Positions 26,257 to 35,438 of a stretch of DNA of 64,000 nt are shown here, one piece after another. Origin of the DNA: JACPNO01 sp963825405 (lineage in GTDB: Bacteria; Acidobacteriota; Terriglobia; Bryobacterales; Bryobacteraceae); contig CAWGTB010000001.1 in assembly GCA_963825405.1 (NCBI GenBank), positions 682,001 through 746,000 on the forward strand. The letters run 5' to 3'. The notes beneath the pieces were generated by a model, which did no database searches, had not been told where the DNA came from, and was given only the letters and a program-made list of their open reading frames with translations. The position numbers and the translations under genes are program-made. Position 1 is the stretch's first letter; each line of letters starts with the position of its first letter.

Positions 26257-27350
26257 GGGCTTCTCCCTGGGTAACTCGGTCGGGCTAGGCCGTCCGCCTT
26301 GGAGCAGGCGCAGCTCGCTGACCGGAATGTGGCATCGGATGAGGTGGCCCGGCTCGCCGTCGAGCAGTGCCGCGTGAGTCAGTTCCGGCTCGGTGGTCTC
26401 GCAGATCCCGCTGGAGAGCTTCCGCGCGCAGCGCGGGTGGAAAACGCACCCTCCAGCGGGAGCCTGTGCGGGCGGCTCGCCAGTGAGCCGGATCCGCGGG
26501 ACGGGGGGCGCGCCGGGCAGCGCCGGCACGGCCGACAGCAGGGCCTCGGTGTAGGGATGGTGCGGGGCGCTGAAGACGGCCTCGGCCGGGCCGGACTCCA
26601 GTACTCGCCCCGCGTACAGGACCACGATCTGGTCCGAGAGGTAGCGGACCAGCTCAAGGTCGTGCGAGATGAAGATGTAGCTGGCGTTCTCCCTCGGCCT
26701 GCAGGTCGGCCAGCAGGTTGAGGATCGCGGCCTGCACGGAGACGTCGAGCGCGGACGTCGGCTCGTCGCAGACCACCACGCGCGGCCCGGCGACCGAAAG
26801 CCCGGGCGATCGCCACCCGCTGCTTCAGCCCGCCCGACAGCTGCCCCGGACGCAGCGGCAGGTGCCGGTCCTCCAGCCGGACCGCGCTGACCAGCCCGGC
26901 CAGCCGGGCGGCCAGCTCGCGTCCCGGACAGGCCCGCGAGCCGCACGAGCGGGCGGGTGATGAGCGACCGCACGGTGCGGCGGCGGTTCAGCGCCGAGTC
27001 CGGGTTCTGGAACACGATCTGGAGGTCGCGCAGGTCCCCAGCGGGCGGTTGGCAAGCGCGGGGGCCAGCGGCGTCCCCTCGAGGGTGACCGCCCCGCCAG
27101 GGTCCGGCGCGGTCAGCCCCAGCAGCACCCTGGCCAGGGTCGTCTTGCCCGAGCCGGACTCCCCGACCAGCCCGAGGGTCTCGCCTGCCCGCAGCGCCAG
27201 GCTGACGTCGCGCAGTGCCGGGACGCTGCCACCGCGCCCATGGAAGGTCTTCGACACGCCGTCGACCGTAGGAGGAGGGGCGGCTGGGGGACGTGGTCGC
27301 TGCGGGCCGGAAGGGCCTGATCCTGGGCTGGCGAGCGGCAGGCCGGGTGC
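26257..27350 (-). CDS. Dpp/Opp ABC ATPase, second subunit (DppF-like), frameshifted
   Basis: Recognised from pieces in three frames: PTVDGVSKTFHGRGGSVPAL and the Walker A GLVGESGSGKTTLARVLLG; the Q-loop segment LRDLQIVFQNPDSALNRRRT; ENASYIFISHDLELVRYLSD (H-loop); and the oligopeptide-transporter C-terminal domain with GGCVFHPRCARKLSSGICE, the cysteine-rich site that binds an Fe-S cluster in some DppD/DppF proteins. Breaks occur near 27045, 26935, 26805 and 26695. Its start, about 27350, is not fixed because the boundary with the upstream ATPase is frameshifted. The end overlaps the GTG of the substrate-binding gene. It powers import together with the other ATPase. Confidence 0.8.
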
Positions 27351-28321
27351 GTCGCGTGGCGGTAGCAGCGGGAGGAGCGGCCGGGGCCGATGGCGAACAG
27401 CGGGGGCGGCGAGGCGCGGCACTCCTCGACGGCGAGCGCGCAGCGCGGCGCGAACACGCACCCCGGGGCCTTGTCCCCGGGTTGCGGCAGGAAGCCGGGG
27501 ATCGCCTCCAGGCGGTCACGGTCCTTGCGCTGCCCGGGGCGGGGGACGCAGCGCAGCAGGCCTACCGTGTAGGGATGGCGCGGCCCGGTCAGCAGCTCGC
27601 TCGCCGGTCCCTCCTCTACCAGCTGGCCGGCGTACAGCACGCCCACCCGGTCGCACATCGCCGAGATCACCGCGAGGTTATGGCTGATGAACAGCACCGA
27701 CGTGCGGAACTCATCGCGCAGCGGGGCGAGCAGGTCAAGCACCTCGGCCTGCACGGTCGCGTCGAGCGCGGTGGTCGGCTCGTCAAGGATCAGCAGGTCC
27801 GGCTCGGCGGCCAGCGCCATCGCGATGACGACGCGCTGGGCCATGCCACCGGACAGCTCGTGCGGGTAGCGGTCCAGCACGCCGCGCGGATCGGTGATGC
27901 GGACCTTGCGGAGCATGTCCAGCGCCGCCTCGGCCGCCGCCGCGGCATTCAGGCTCGTGCTCGCGGTGAACGCCTCGGTGAGCTGGCGGCCGACGCGGAT
28001 GGACGGGTTCAGGGCGCGTCCCGGCTCCTGGTAGACCATCGAGACGGACCGCGCCCGCAGGTCCCGCAGCTCGCGGCGGCCCAGCGTGAGCACGTCCTTG
28101 CCGCCAATGCTAATGCTCCCGGCGCTGACCCGCCCGTTGCGCGGCAGGTACCGGACAACGGCGAGGGCGGCCGTGGACTTGCCGGACCCGGACTCGCCGA
28201 CGAGGCCGTAGGTCTCGCCGCGCGCGATCTCGAACGACACGTCCCGCAGCGCGAGCCGGGCGGTACCCCGGACCTGGTAGCTGACATCGAGGTTGCTGAC
28301 GCGCAGGGCGGGCTCAGCCAT
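27350..28321 (-). CDS. Dpp/Opp ABC ATPase, first subunit (DppD-like)
   Basis: ATG 28321 overlaps the stop of the permease gene. An intact ABC domain: Walker A in GLVGESGSGKSTAALAV, Q loop in SVSMVYQEPGRALNPSIRVG, signature in YPHELSGGMAQRVVIAMALA, Walker B in PDLLILDEPTTALDATVQ, and the H loop in SVLFISHNLAVISAMCD. The oligopeptide C-terminal domain follows with the cysteine set GCVFAPRCALAVEECRA. The domain ends near 27353; the frame then runs on into the next gene, indicating a lost stop from an indel. It hydrolyses ATP for the importer encoded by the neighbouring genes. Confidence 0.9.
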
Positions 28322-29187
28322 TCAGCACCTGCTCGATCGAGTCGGCGACCAGGTTGACGGCCGTCACCAGGGAGGCGATGGCTAGCGCGGGGAACAGCGT
28401 CGACCACCAGTACCCGGCGGGCAGCACGACGTAGTTGGCGTAGATGTCGGCGCCCCAGTCCGGCGTTGGCGGCTGGATGCCGAAGCCGAGGAAGGACAGC
28501 GTCGCCACCGTGAAGATGGCGTACCCGAGCCGGACGGTGAACTCGACCAGGACGGCGGGCGCCACGTTCGGCAGGATCTCGCGCGCCATGACCCACCCGG
28601 CCCCTCGCCCAGAAGGCGGGCAGCCGGGAGGTAGTCCAGGTGCCGTTCGGACAGCACCGCGGCGCGCACCGTGCGGGCGATGAGCGGCGTGAAGATGACG
28701 CCGATCACGATGATCAGGGTGGCCGTTGACGGGCCGAGCGCGACCAGGAACAGGAACGCGACGATGACGGCGGGCAGCGCGAGCACCGCCTCCAGGACGC
28801 GGCTCGCGAGCAGGTCGAAGACGCCGCCGAAGTAGCCCATGACCAGGCCGAGGGCGGTCCCGGCGGCGGTGCCGAGCAGCGTGGCGAGCGGCGTGACGTA
28901 CAGGATGTCCCTGGCCCCGGTGATCACCCGGGAGAGCACGTCCCGGCCGAGTTGGTCGGTGCCGAACCAGTGCGCCGCCGGAGGGGGCGGCGTTCGTGGC
29001 GAGCAGTTGCTGGGCGAGCGGGTCGTCCGGGGCGATCGACCCGCCGAAGATCGCGCACACGATCCAGAAGAGCAGGATGCCGGCCCCGATCAGGAAGGTC
29101 GGCCTGCGCAGCAGCAGGCTCCAGGTGGTGGGGCTGGCCTGCGGCGGCAGCGGCTGCCAGGGCAGGGGCGGGAGCGGTCTCGGTCAT
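28314..29187 (-). CDS. Dpp/Opp ABC permease, second subunit (DppC-like), frameshifted
   Basis: The start ATG 29187 overlaps the stop of the preceding permease (ATGA). Pieces give the DppC N-terminal helix (LLRRPTFLIGAGILLFWIV), the segment FGGSIAPDDPLAQQ, the binding-protein-dependent permease core (DILYVTPLATLLGTAAGTAL, GLVMGYFGGVFDLLASRVLE), the EAA-like loop (VMAREILPNVAPAVLVEFTV) and the end FLGFGIQPPTPDWGAD, a DppC hallmark. Frame changes lie near 29145, 28985 and 28600. It forms the membrane channel with the DppB-like subunit. The stop at 28314-16 overlaps the first ATPase by eight bases. Confidence 0.85.
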
Positions 29188-30147
29188 CACGCGGCTCCCG
29201 AGAGGCTGGCCCGCAGCCGCGGGCTGAGCCACGCGAGCAGCAGGTCGGCGGCGAGGGTGGCGAGGGCGTAGACCACGCCGATCGTGAGCACCCCGGCCTC
29301 CAGCATGGGGAAGTCCTTGGCGGTGGCGGCCTTGAAAATGAGGTTGCCGATGCCCTGGTAGTTGAACAGCGTCTCGGTAACGACCAGGCCCCCGATAAGG
29401 TACCCGGTTTGGGTTGCGACGACGGTAATGGTGGGCAGCAGCGAGTTGCGCAGCACGTGCCTGGTGATGACGGTGCTGGCGGGCAGGCCCTTAAGGATTG
29501 CGGTCCGTGCATAGTCCGAGTCCAGCGCCTCGATGGTGCCGGCCCGAGCCATTCTCGCTATGTAGCCGAATAGGACGAGGACCAGCGGTATTGCCGGCAG
29601 GATGAGGTGCCGGAACTGGCTGAGGTCACCCGCTCCGGGCCCGGCCGAGGCACTGGACGGCAGCCAGCGCAGCCCGGTGCTGAAGATCACGATCACCACG
29701 ATTCCGGACACGAACTCGGGCACCGTGGCGGCGGACAGGCCCGCGACCGAGATGATCCGGTCCAGTGGCCGCCCGTTGCTGAGGGCGGCGGCCACGCCGC
29801 CGGCGATGCCGAGCGGGACGACTACCACGAACGCCAGCGTGGCGAGCTTCAGCGAGTTGAGCAGCGCCCCGCCGACCAGCGTGGAGACCGGGGACCGGTA
29901 GGAGTACGAGATGCCCATGTCCCCGTGCAGCAGCCCGCCGATCCAGCTCAGGTAGCGGGCCGAGCAGCGGCTGGCCGACGCCAAGCTGCTGGTCAAGGGC
30001 GTGCACCGCGCTGGCCGAGGCGAGGTTGCCGAGGATGGCGCGACCAGGATCACCTGGCAGGACCTGCCCCGCGAAGAATACGATCACGCTCAGAATCCAC
30101 AGCGTGAGCAGCATGAGCCCAAGGCGCCTCACAAGGAACATCGCCAT
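29187..30147 (-). CDS. Dpp/Opp ABC permease, first subunit (DppB-like), frameshifted
   Basis: The start ATG 30147 has an AAGGAGG site six bases upstream and opens the five-gene importer operon. The N terminus (FLVRRLGLMLLTLWILSVIV, FFAGQVLPGDPGRAILG) is typical of DppB. After a frame change between about 29960 and 30040 the protein continues YLSWIGGLLHGDMGISYSYR and through the permease core (ATVPEFVSGIVVIVIFS, DYARTAILKGLPASTVITRH, TLFNYQGIGNLIFKA). The order permease, permease, ATPase, ATPase, binding protein is complete for an Opp/Dpp-type system. It is divergent from the lyase gene across a short operator region. Confidence 0.88.
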
Positions 30148-30192
30148 TTCTGGCCTCCTTGATGCAGGGCCGCCATCTTAATACCGCGCCGC

Positions 30193-30211
30193 CACTAGCG
30201 AATCGCTAGTG
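30193..30211. promoter_or_regulatory. Inverted-repeat operator between importer and lyase operons
   Basis: A perfect inverted repeat, CACTAGCG then AAT then CGCTAGTG, stands alone in the 89-base gap between the divergent DppB-like gene and the hutH-like gene. Its size (eight-base arms, three-base spacer) fits a homodimeric regulator. It ends 25 bases before the hutH-like ATG, close enough to overlap that promoter. No regulator gene is adjacent. Confidence 0.65.
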
Positions 30212-30236
30212 ATCCCACAGGTTAACTGCTTTAGAG

Positions 30237-31730
30237 ATGGGCCAGCAAGACATGACGATCATGGTCAATGGAAGTGACCTTTCTGTTACGGACGTGGTGG
30301 CGGTCGCCCGGGGCGGTGCACCGGTCGCCCTGGACCCGGCAGCCCGGGACCGGATGCTCGCGGCCCGGGGCGTCGTCGAGGCCGCGCTCAGGTCCGGCGA
30401 GCCGGTTTACGGCCTGACCACGGGTGTCGCCGAGCGCAAGCGGGTCCTCCTTGCCCCCTCTGAGCGGCTGGGGTTCAGCCAGCGACTGGTGCACAATCAC
30501 CGGATCGCCCAGGGTGCCCCCGCGCCCGCTGACGTGGTCCGGGGGGCCATGCTCTGCCTTGCCAACAGCTACGCCAAGGGCGTCACCGGCGTCCGGCCCG
30601 AGCTGTGCGAGATGATCATCGGCCTGCTCAACGCCGGCTTCGCGCCGGTCGTCCGCACGCTGGGATCGATCGGGCAGGGCGACCTCGGGCCGATGGCGGA
30701 CCTTGCGCACGGGTTGCTGGAGCGCAGCGGCGTCGTGCTGGCGGAGAATGAGGGGCTCGCCCTTGTCAACAGCAACGCGTTCACCACCGCCTGGGCGGCG
30801 CTCGCGCTGGCGGACGCGTCCCGGCTAGCGGACGTGCTCGACGTGGCGGCCGCGCTGGACCTGGAGGCGTTCGGCGCGAACGTGACGAGCCTGCACCCGG
30901 CGATAGGGGAGATCCGGCCGTACCCAGGGCTGGCGTTCACGCTGCGGCGGCTGACCTCGCTGCTTTCCGGTAGCTACCTCTGGGGGCCAGGAGCGGCGCG
31001 GTTCCTGCAGGACCCGCTGACGTTCCGGTGCATCCCGCAGGTGCACGGGGCGGCCCGCGACGCGCTGGCGTACGCCCTGGCCGCCGCGCACACCGAGCTG
31101 AACTCCTCGCAGGCCAACCCGGTCGTGCTCCTCGACGAGGGGCGGATCGTCTCGGTCGGGAACTTCGACATCGGCCCGCTCGCCGCCGCGCTCGACTTCG
31201 CCCGCATCGCGCTGGCCCCGGTCGTGACCAGCGCCAACGAGCGCCTGGTGAAGCTGCTGCAGGCACCCTTCTCCGGGCTGCCCACGGGGCTGGCGGGCAC
31301 CGCGGGGCAAGGCTTGGAGACCGGGGAGGACGCGTTGTCGGAACTGGCCGTCGCGGGCCAGGCGATCACCGCCGAGGCCCGGCTGCTAGCCGGGCCGGTC
31401 TCCTACGAGCTGGCCAGTTCGGCGAAGGCCGAGGGCATCGAGGACCGCACGACGATGGCACCGCTGTCCGCGCGCCGTCTCGCGGAGATGGTCGGCCTCA
31501 TCGCGCGGGTCGCCGCGATCGAGCTAGTGGTCGCCGCCCAGGCGATCGACCTGCGCAGGGCCGCGGGCGGCGCCGGCGGCCTCGGCGCAGGCACCGACCG
31601 GGCGTACCGGATGGTCCGCGAGATCGTCCCGTTCGTCCACTCTGGGGGGATGCTGCCGCCCGACCTGGAGCCGGTCGTCGGCCTGGTGACGCGCGGCGAC
31701 CCGGCGGCCCCGCCTGACCTGCTCGCATGA
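30237..31730 (+). CDS. HutH-like aromatic amino acid lyase lacking the MIO triad
   Basis: A 497-residue protein of the histidine/phenylalanine ammonia-lyase family with the expected length and fold: GEPVYGLTTGVAERKR near the start, FSQRLVHNHRIAQGAP, KGVTGVRPELCEMIIGLLNA, SSQANPVVLLDEGRIVSVGN and EDRTTMAPLSARRLAEM. At the cofactor site, where active HAL/PAL enzymes read GSVGASGDLAPL, this protein reads GSIGQGDLGPMADL. Ala-Ser-Gly, which cyclises to MIO, is absent and the loop is one residue shorter. The segment matching the catalytic tyrosine (DPYSLRCQPQV in classical HutH) reads DPLTFRCIPQV. The frame is continuous here, so this is not an indel. It probably acts by MIO-independent elimination on an unknown imidazole-bearing substrate. 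Confidence 0.85.
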   Translation: MGQQDMTIMVNGSDLSVTDVVAVARGGAPVALDPAARDRMLAARGVVEAALRSGEPVYGLTTGVAERKRVLLAPSERLGFSQRLVHNHRIAQGAPAPADVVRGAMLCLANSYAKGVTGVRPELCEMIIGLLNAGFAPVVRTLGSIGQGDLGPMADLAHGLLERSGVVLAENEGLALVNSNAFTTAWAALALADASRLADVLDVAAALDLEAFGANVTSLHPAIGEIRPYPGLAFTLRRLTSLLSGSYLWGPGAARFLQDPLTFRCIPQVHGAARDALAYALAAAHTELNSSQANPVVLLDEGRIVSVGNFDIGPLAAALDFARIALAPVVTSANERLVKLLQAPFSGLPTGLAGTAGQGLETGEDALSELAVAGQAITAEARLLAGPVSYELASSAKAEGIEDRTTMAPLSARRLAEMVGLIARVAAIELVVAAQAIDLRRAAGGAGGLGAGTDRAYRMVREIVPFVHSGGMLPPDLEPVVGLVTRGDPAAPPDLLA

Positions 31731-31732
31731 AA

Positions 31733-32284
31733 CTAGCCGGGAAGCACGGGATAGCGGCCCTGGAAGCGGACCAGGGGGTCGCCTGACTCAGCCACGTAGG
31801 CAACGCCGGTGACCGCCGCGATCACGAGCAGGTGGTCACCGGCAGGCACGCGGCGGGCAACTGCGCACTCCACTGCCGCCAGCCCGCCGAGCGGGATCAG
31901 CGCGCCGGACGTCGCGCCGCGCACGTGCGCCGCGTCCTCGAGGATGAGCCGGGCGGAGGGCCGCCCGGACGCGGCGAACTGCCCGGCGAGCACGCGCTGG
32001 CTGGCCGACAGCAGCGTGACGGCGAACCGGGCGGCGGGCAGCGAGGGACGGCTCAGCACCTCGGCCGGGTAAGAGCCGGCGATGAGGGAGATGAGGACCA
32101 TGGGCGGGTCCAGCGACACCGGGCAGAACGCGGTCACCGTCGTCCCGATGTCGTCGCGGTCGTCGGCGAGCGTGACCAGCGTGACCCCGGCTGCCCACTG
32201 GGACAGCGCGGCGGCGAGGTCGCTTCCTTCGACAGCGGACACGTAGGCCGACAACGGAAGCGGCGCGGGAAAGGAATCGCTCAC
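31733..32284 (-). CDS. Flavin reductase-like (FMN-binding split barrel) protein
   Basis: About 183 residues from GTG 32284; the open frame extends further upstream but would cover the hutU start. The sequence has LSQWAAGVTLVTLADD, GTTVTAFCPVSLDPPMVLIS, RFAVTLLSASQRVLAGQFA and a C-terminal HLLVIAAVTGVAYVAESGDP, the pattern of short-chain flavin reductases that supply FMNH2 or FADH2 to two-component monooxygenases. Relatives include HpaC-like proteins and other split-barrel oxidoreductases. It is convergent with the lyase gene (two bases) and divergent from hutU. No monooxygenase partner is seen, so its role in this locus is unclear. Confidence 0.8.
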   Translation of the reverse strand: MSDSFPAPLPLSAYVSAVEGSDLAAALSQWAAGVTLVTLADDRDDIGTTVTAFCPVSLDPPMVLISLIAGSYPAEVLSRPSLPAARFAVTLLSASQRVLAGQFAASGRPSARLILEDAAHVRGATSGALIPLGGLAAVECAVARRVPAGDHLLVIAAVTGVAYVAESGDPLVRFQGRYPVLPG

Positions 32285-32366
32285 CCCGACGAGGGTAGCG
32301 CCGTTCCGGCGCTCGTTGGCCAACCCGGGGTGTTGCGGGAGAGGCGTCTGGGTGATGATGAGGGGC

Positions 32367-34022
32367 ATGACAGGCCGGGTGGTACGCGCGCCGAGGGGCG
32401 CCTCGCTGACGTGCAAGGGGTGGCCCCAGGAGGCCGCCATGCGAATGCTGATGAACAACCTCGATCCGGAGGTCGCGGAGCATCCCGACCAGCTCATCGT
32501 GTACGGCGGCTCCGGCCGGGCGGCGCGCAGCTGGCAGGCGTTCGACGCGATTGTCGCCACGCTGCGTGACCTAGAGCAGGACGAGACGCTGCTCGTCCAG
32601 TCCGGCAAGCCGGTTGGCGTGCTGCGGACGCACGAGTGGGCACCCCGGGTCCTGATCGCCAACTCCAACCTGGTCCCGCAGTGGGCGAACTGGGATGAGT
32701 TCCGCCGCCTTGAGCAGCTCGGCCTGACCATGTACGGGCAGATGACCGCCGGGTCATGGATCTACATCGGCACCCAGGGCATCCTGCAGGGCACCTACGA
32801 GACCTTCGCCGCGATCGCCGCCAAGAAGCATGGCGGCTCGCTGGCCGGCACCATCACGCTGACCGCCGGGCTCGGCGGAATGGGCGGCGCGCAGCCGCTG
32901 GCGGTCACCATGAACGGCGGCGTGGCGATCTGCGTGGACTGCGATCCGTCACGGGTGGCGCGGCGGATCGAGCAGGCATACCTCGACGAGCAGGCCGACG
33001 ACGTGGACGACGCCGTGCGCAAGGCCGTGGCGGCGCGGGACGCCGGCCTCCCGCTGTCGCTCGGGCTCGTCGGGAACGCTGCGGACATCCTGCCGAGGAT
33101 GCTGGCCGCCGGGGCGCCCGTCGACATCGTCACCGACCAGACATCGGCGCACGACCCCCTGACGTACCTGCCGAAGGGCGTCGCGTTCGAGGACATGGCG
33201 GCGCTGCGCGCCGAGGACCCGGCGGGGTTCACCGCGCGGGCCCGGGAATCGATGGCGGAGCACGTCGCGGCGATGGTCGGCTTCCTGGACAGCGGGGCGG
33301 AGGTGTTCGACTACGGGAACTCGATCAGGGGCGAGGCGCAGCTGGCCGGCTATGAGCGGGCGTTCGCGTTCCCCGGCTTCGTGCCGGCCTACATCCGCCC
33401 GCTGTTCTGTGAGGGAAAGGGGCCGTTCCGGTGGGCCGCGCTGTCTGGCGACCCGAAGGACATCGCGGCGACCGATCGCGCCGTGGCCGGCCTCTTCCCG
33501 GACAACGAGCCGCTCAACAGGTGGCTGCGCCTGGCGGCGGAGAAGGTCAAGTTCCAGGGGCTGCCGGCCCGGATCTGCTGGCTCGGCTACGGCGAGCGGC
33601 ACCTTGCGGGGCTGCGGTTCAACGAGATGGTGGCCCGTGGCGAGGTGGCGGCACCTATCGTGCTGGGCCGCGACCACCTGGACACCGGCTCGGTCGCCTC
33701 ACCGTACCGGGAGACCGAGGCGATGGCCGACGGGTCCGACGCGATCGCCGACTGGCCGCTGCTGAACGCGCTGGTCAATACCTCCTCCGGCGCGTCGTGG
33801 GTGTCGATCCACCACGGCGGCGGGGTGGGCATGGGGCGGTCCATCCACGCGGGCCAGGTGACCGTCGCCGACGGCACCGAACTGGCGGCCGCCAAGCTGG
33901 AACGGGTCCTCACCAACGACCCGGGGACCGGTGTCATCCGGCACGCGGACGCGGGCTACGAGACGGCGCAGCGGGTCGCCGCGGCGAACTCGCTGACCGT
34001 CCACGTCGAGGCGGGCCCGTGA
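32367..34022 (+). CDS. hutU: Urocanate hydratase (urocanase)
   Basis: About 551 residues, starting at ATG 32367 where similarity to urocanases begins (RVVRAPRGASLTCKGWPQEA). It converts urocanate to imidazolone propionate using tightly bound NAD. Canonical segments are present: VGVLRTHEWAPRVLIANSNL, YGQMTAGSWIYIGTQGI, AGLGGMGGAQPLAVTMNGG (NAD site), PLFCEGKGPFRWAALSGD, FQGLPARICWLGYGERH and GSVASPYRETEAMADGSDAI. Nothing suggests altered specificity. It is intact, and its stop overlaps the hutF start (GTGA), so hutU, hutF and hutI form one operon. Confidence 0.95.
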   Translation: MTGRVVRAPRGASLTCKGWPQEAAMRMLMNNLDPEVAEHPDQLIVYGGSGRAARSWQAFDAIVATLRDLEQDETLLVQSGKPVGVLRTHEWAPRVLIANSNLVPQWANWDEFRRLEQLGLTMYGQMTAGSWIYIGTQGILQGTYETFAAIAAKKHGGSLAGTITLTAGLGGMGGAQPLAVTMNGGVAICVDCDPSRVARRIEQAYLDEQADDVDDAVRKAVAARDAGLPLSLGLVGNAADILPRMLAAGAPVDIVTDQTSAHDPLTYLPKGVAFEDMAALRAEDPAGFTARARESMAEHVAAMVGFLDSGAEVFDYGNSIRGEAQLAGYERAFAFPGFVPAYIRPLFCEGKGPFRWAALSGDPKDIAATDRAVAGLFPDNEPLNRWLRLAAEKVKFQGLPARICWLGYGERHLAGLRFNEMVARGEVAAPIVLGRDHLDTGSVASPYRETEAMADGSDAIADWPLLNALVNTSSGASWVSIHHGGGVGMGRSIHAGQVTVADGTELAAAKLERVLTNDPGTGVIRHADAGYETAQRVAAANSLTVHVEAGP

Positions 34023-35438
34023 CCACGGCCGCCCGCCGCTGGCACGCCGAGCTGGCTTGGCTGGCGCCGCCGGCTTGGGCTGCGCCCGGCCAGGGGCCGG
34101 GGGAACTTGCCGCGGATGTCCTGATCGAGGCGACGGGGGAGCGGTTCACCGCCGTCACGCCCGGCGTGCCGGCCGCCCAGGCGCCGCCCGGAACCACGCG
34201 GCTGCCTGGCATCACGCTGCCGGGCCTGGCGAACGCGCACTCCCACGCGTTCCACCGGGCGCTGCGCGGCGGGGCGGGGACTGGGGGAGACTCGTTCTGG
34301 ACGTGGCGAGACCGGATGTACTCCGTCGCCGGGCGGCTGGATCCGGACACCTATTACGCGCTCGCTCGCGCCACGTTCGCGGAGATGGCCCTCGCCGGGA
34401 TCACCTGCGTGGGCGAGTTCCACTACGTTCACCACGACGCGGACGGCACGCCCTATGCCGATCCCAACGAGGTCGGCCGCCGCGTCATCGACGCGCCGCG
34501 GCCTGGCGGGCCTGCCGGATCACGCTGCTGGACGCGTGCTACCTGGCGGGCGGCTTCGAGCCGGGCGGAGTCCCCCGGCCGCTGACCGGCGTGCAGCAGC
34601 GATTCGGTGACGGCTCGGCGGCGGGCTGGACGGCGCGGATGGCGGACTTCAGCTGCGACTCCCACGGCATGCTCGGCCCGCACGCCAGGATCGGCGCCGC
34701 GATCCACTCGGCGCGCGCGGTGCCGCCCGAGCAGATGCCCGAGGTCATGGGCTGGTCGCACCACCATGGCGCGCCAGTCCACGTCCACCTTTCCGAGCAG
34801 CCGCTGGAGAACGCCGAGACGCGGGCCGCCTTCGGCCACACGCCGTCGGAGGTGCTCGAGGAGGCGGGCGTGCTCGGCCCCCGCTCCACGATGGTGCACG
34901 CGACCCACCTGACCGAACGGGACATCTCGCTGCTCGGCGAATCCCGTACCGCGGTGTGCATGTGCCCGCTGACCGAGGCCGACCTCGCGGACGGCGTCGG
35001 GCCCGCCCCGGAACTGGCGGCGGCCGGGTGCGCGCTGAGCCTGGGCAGCGACGGCCACTCGGCCATTGACCTGCTGGCCGAGGCTCGCTGGATGGAGCTG
35101 TCGCAGCGCCTGGTCTCCCGCCGCCGCGGCCACTTCACGGCCGCCGACCAGGCCGCGGCCGCCACCGCGGCCGGACATGCCTGCCTGGGCTGGCCGGACG
35201 CCGGGGAGGTCGTGCCCGGCGCCTACGCCGACCTGGTCACGCTCACCCTCGACACCCCGCGGCTCGCGGGGCGGCCGCCGCCGCTGACCCGCTCGGCGCG
35301 GTCTTCGCCGCCGGGACCGCCGCTGACGTCCGGCATGTCGTCGCCTCCGGCCGCGACATCGTGCGCGACGGGCGTCACCTGCTCGTCGACGACGTGCCGG
35401 GCGAGATGGCCGCCGCGATCCGCGCGGTCGTCGGCTGA
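34019..35438 (+). CDS. hutF: Formimidoylglutamate deiminase, frameshifted
   Basis: An amidohydrolase-superfamily enzyme that converts N-formimidoyl-L-glutamate to N-formylglutamate and ammonia. GTG 34019 overlaps the hutU stop. Metal-site motifs are GLANAHSHAFHRAL, the HutF-type GVGEF/FHYVHHDADG segment (ITCVGEFHYVHHDADG), VHVHLSEQPLENAETR and LSLGSDGHSAIDLLAEARW. A frameshift near 34490 breaks the stretch before CRITLLDACYLAGGFEPG, and another near 35275 precedes the C-terminal VASGRDIVRDGRHLLVDD. Both are probably sequence errors, since the flanking segments are fully conserved. The next pathway enzyme, N-formylglutamate deformylase, is not in the window. Confidence 0.9.
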
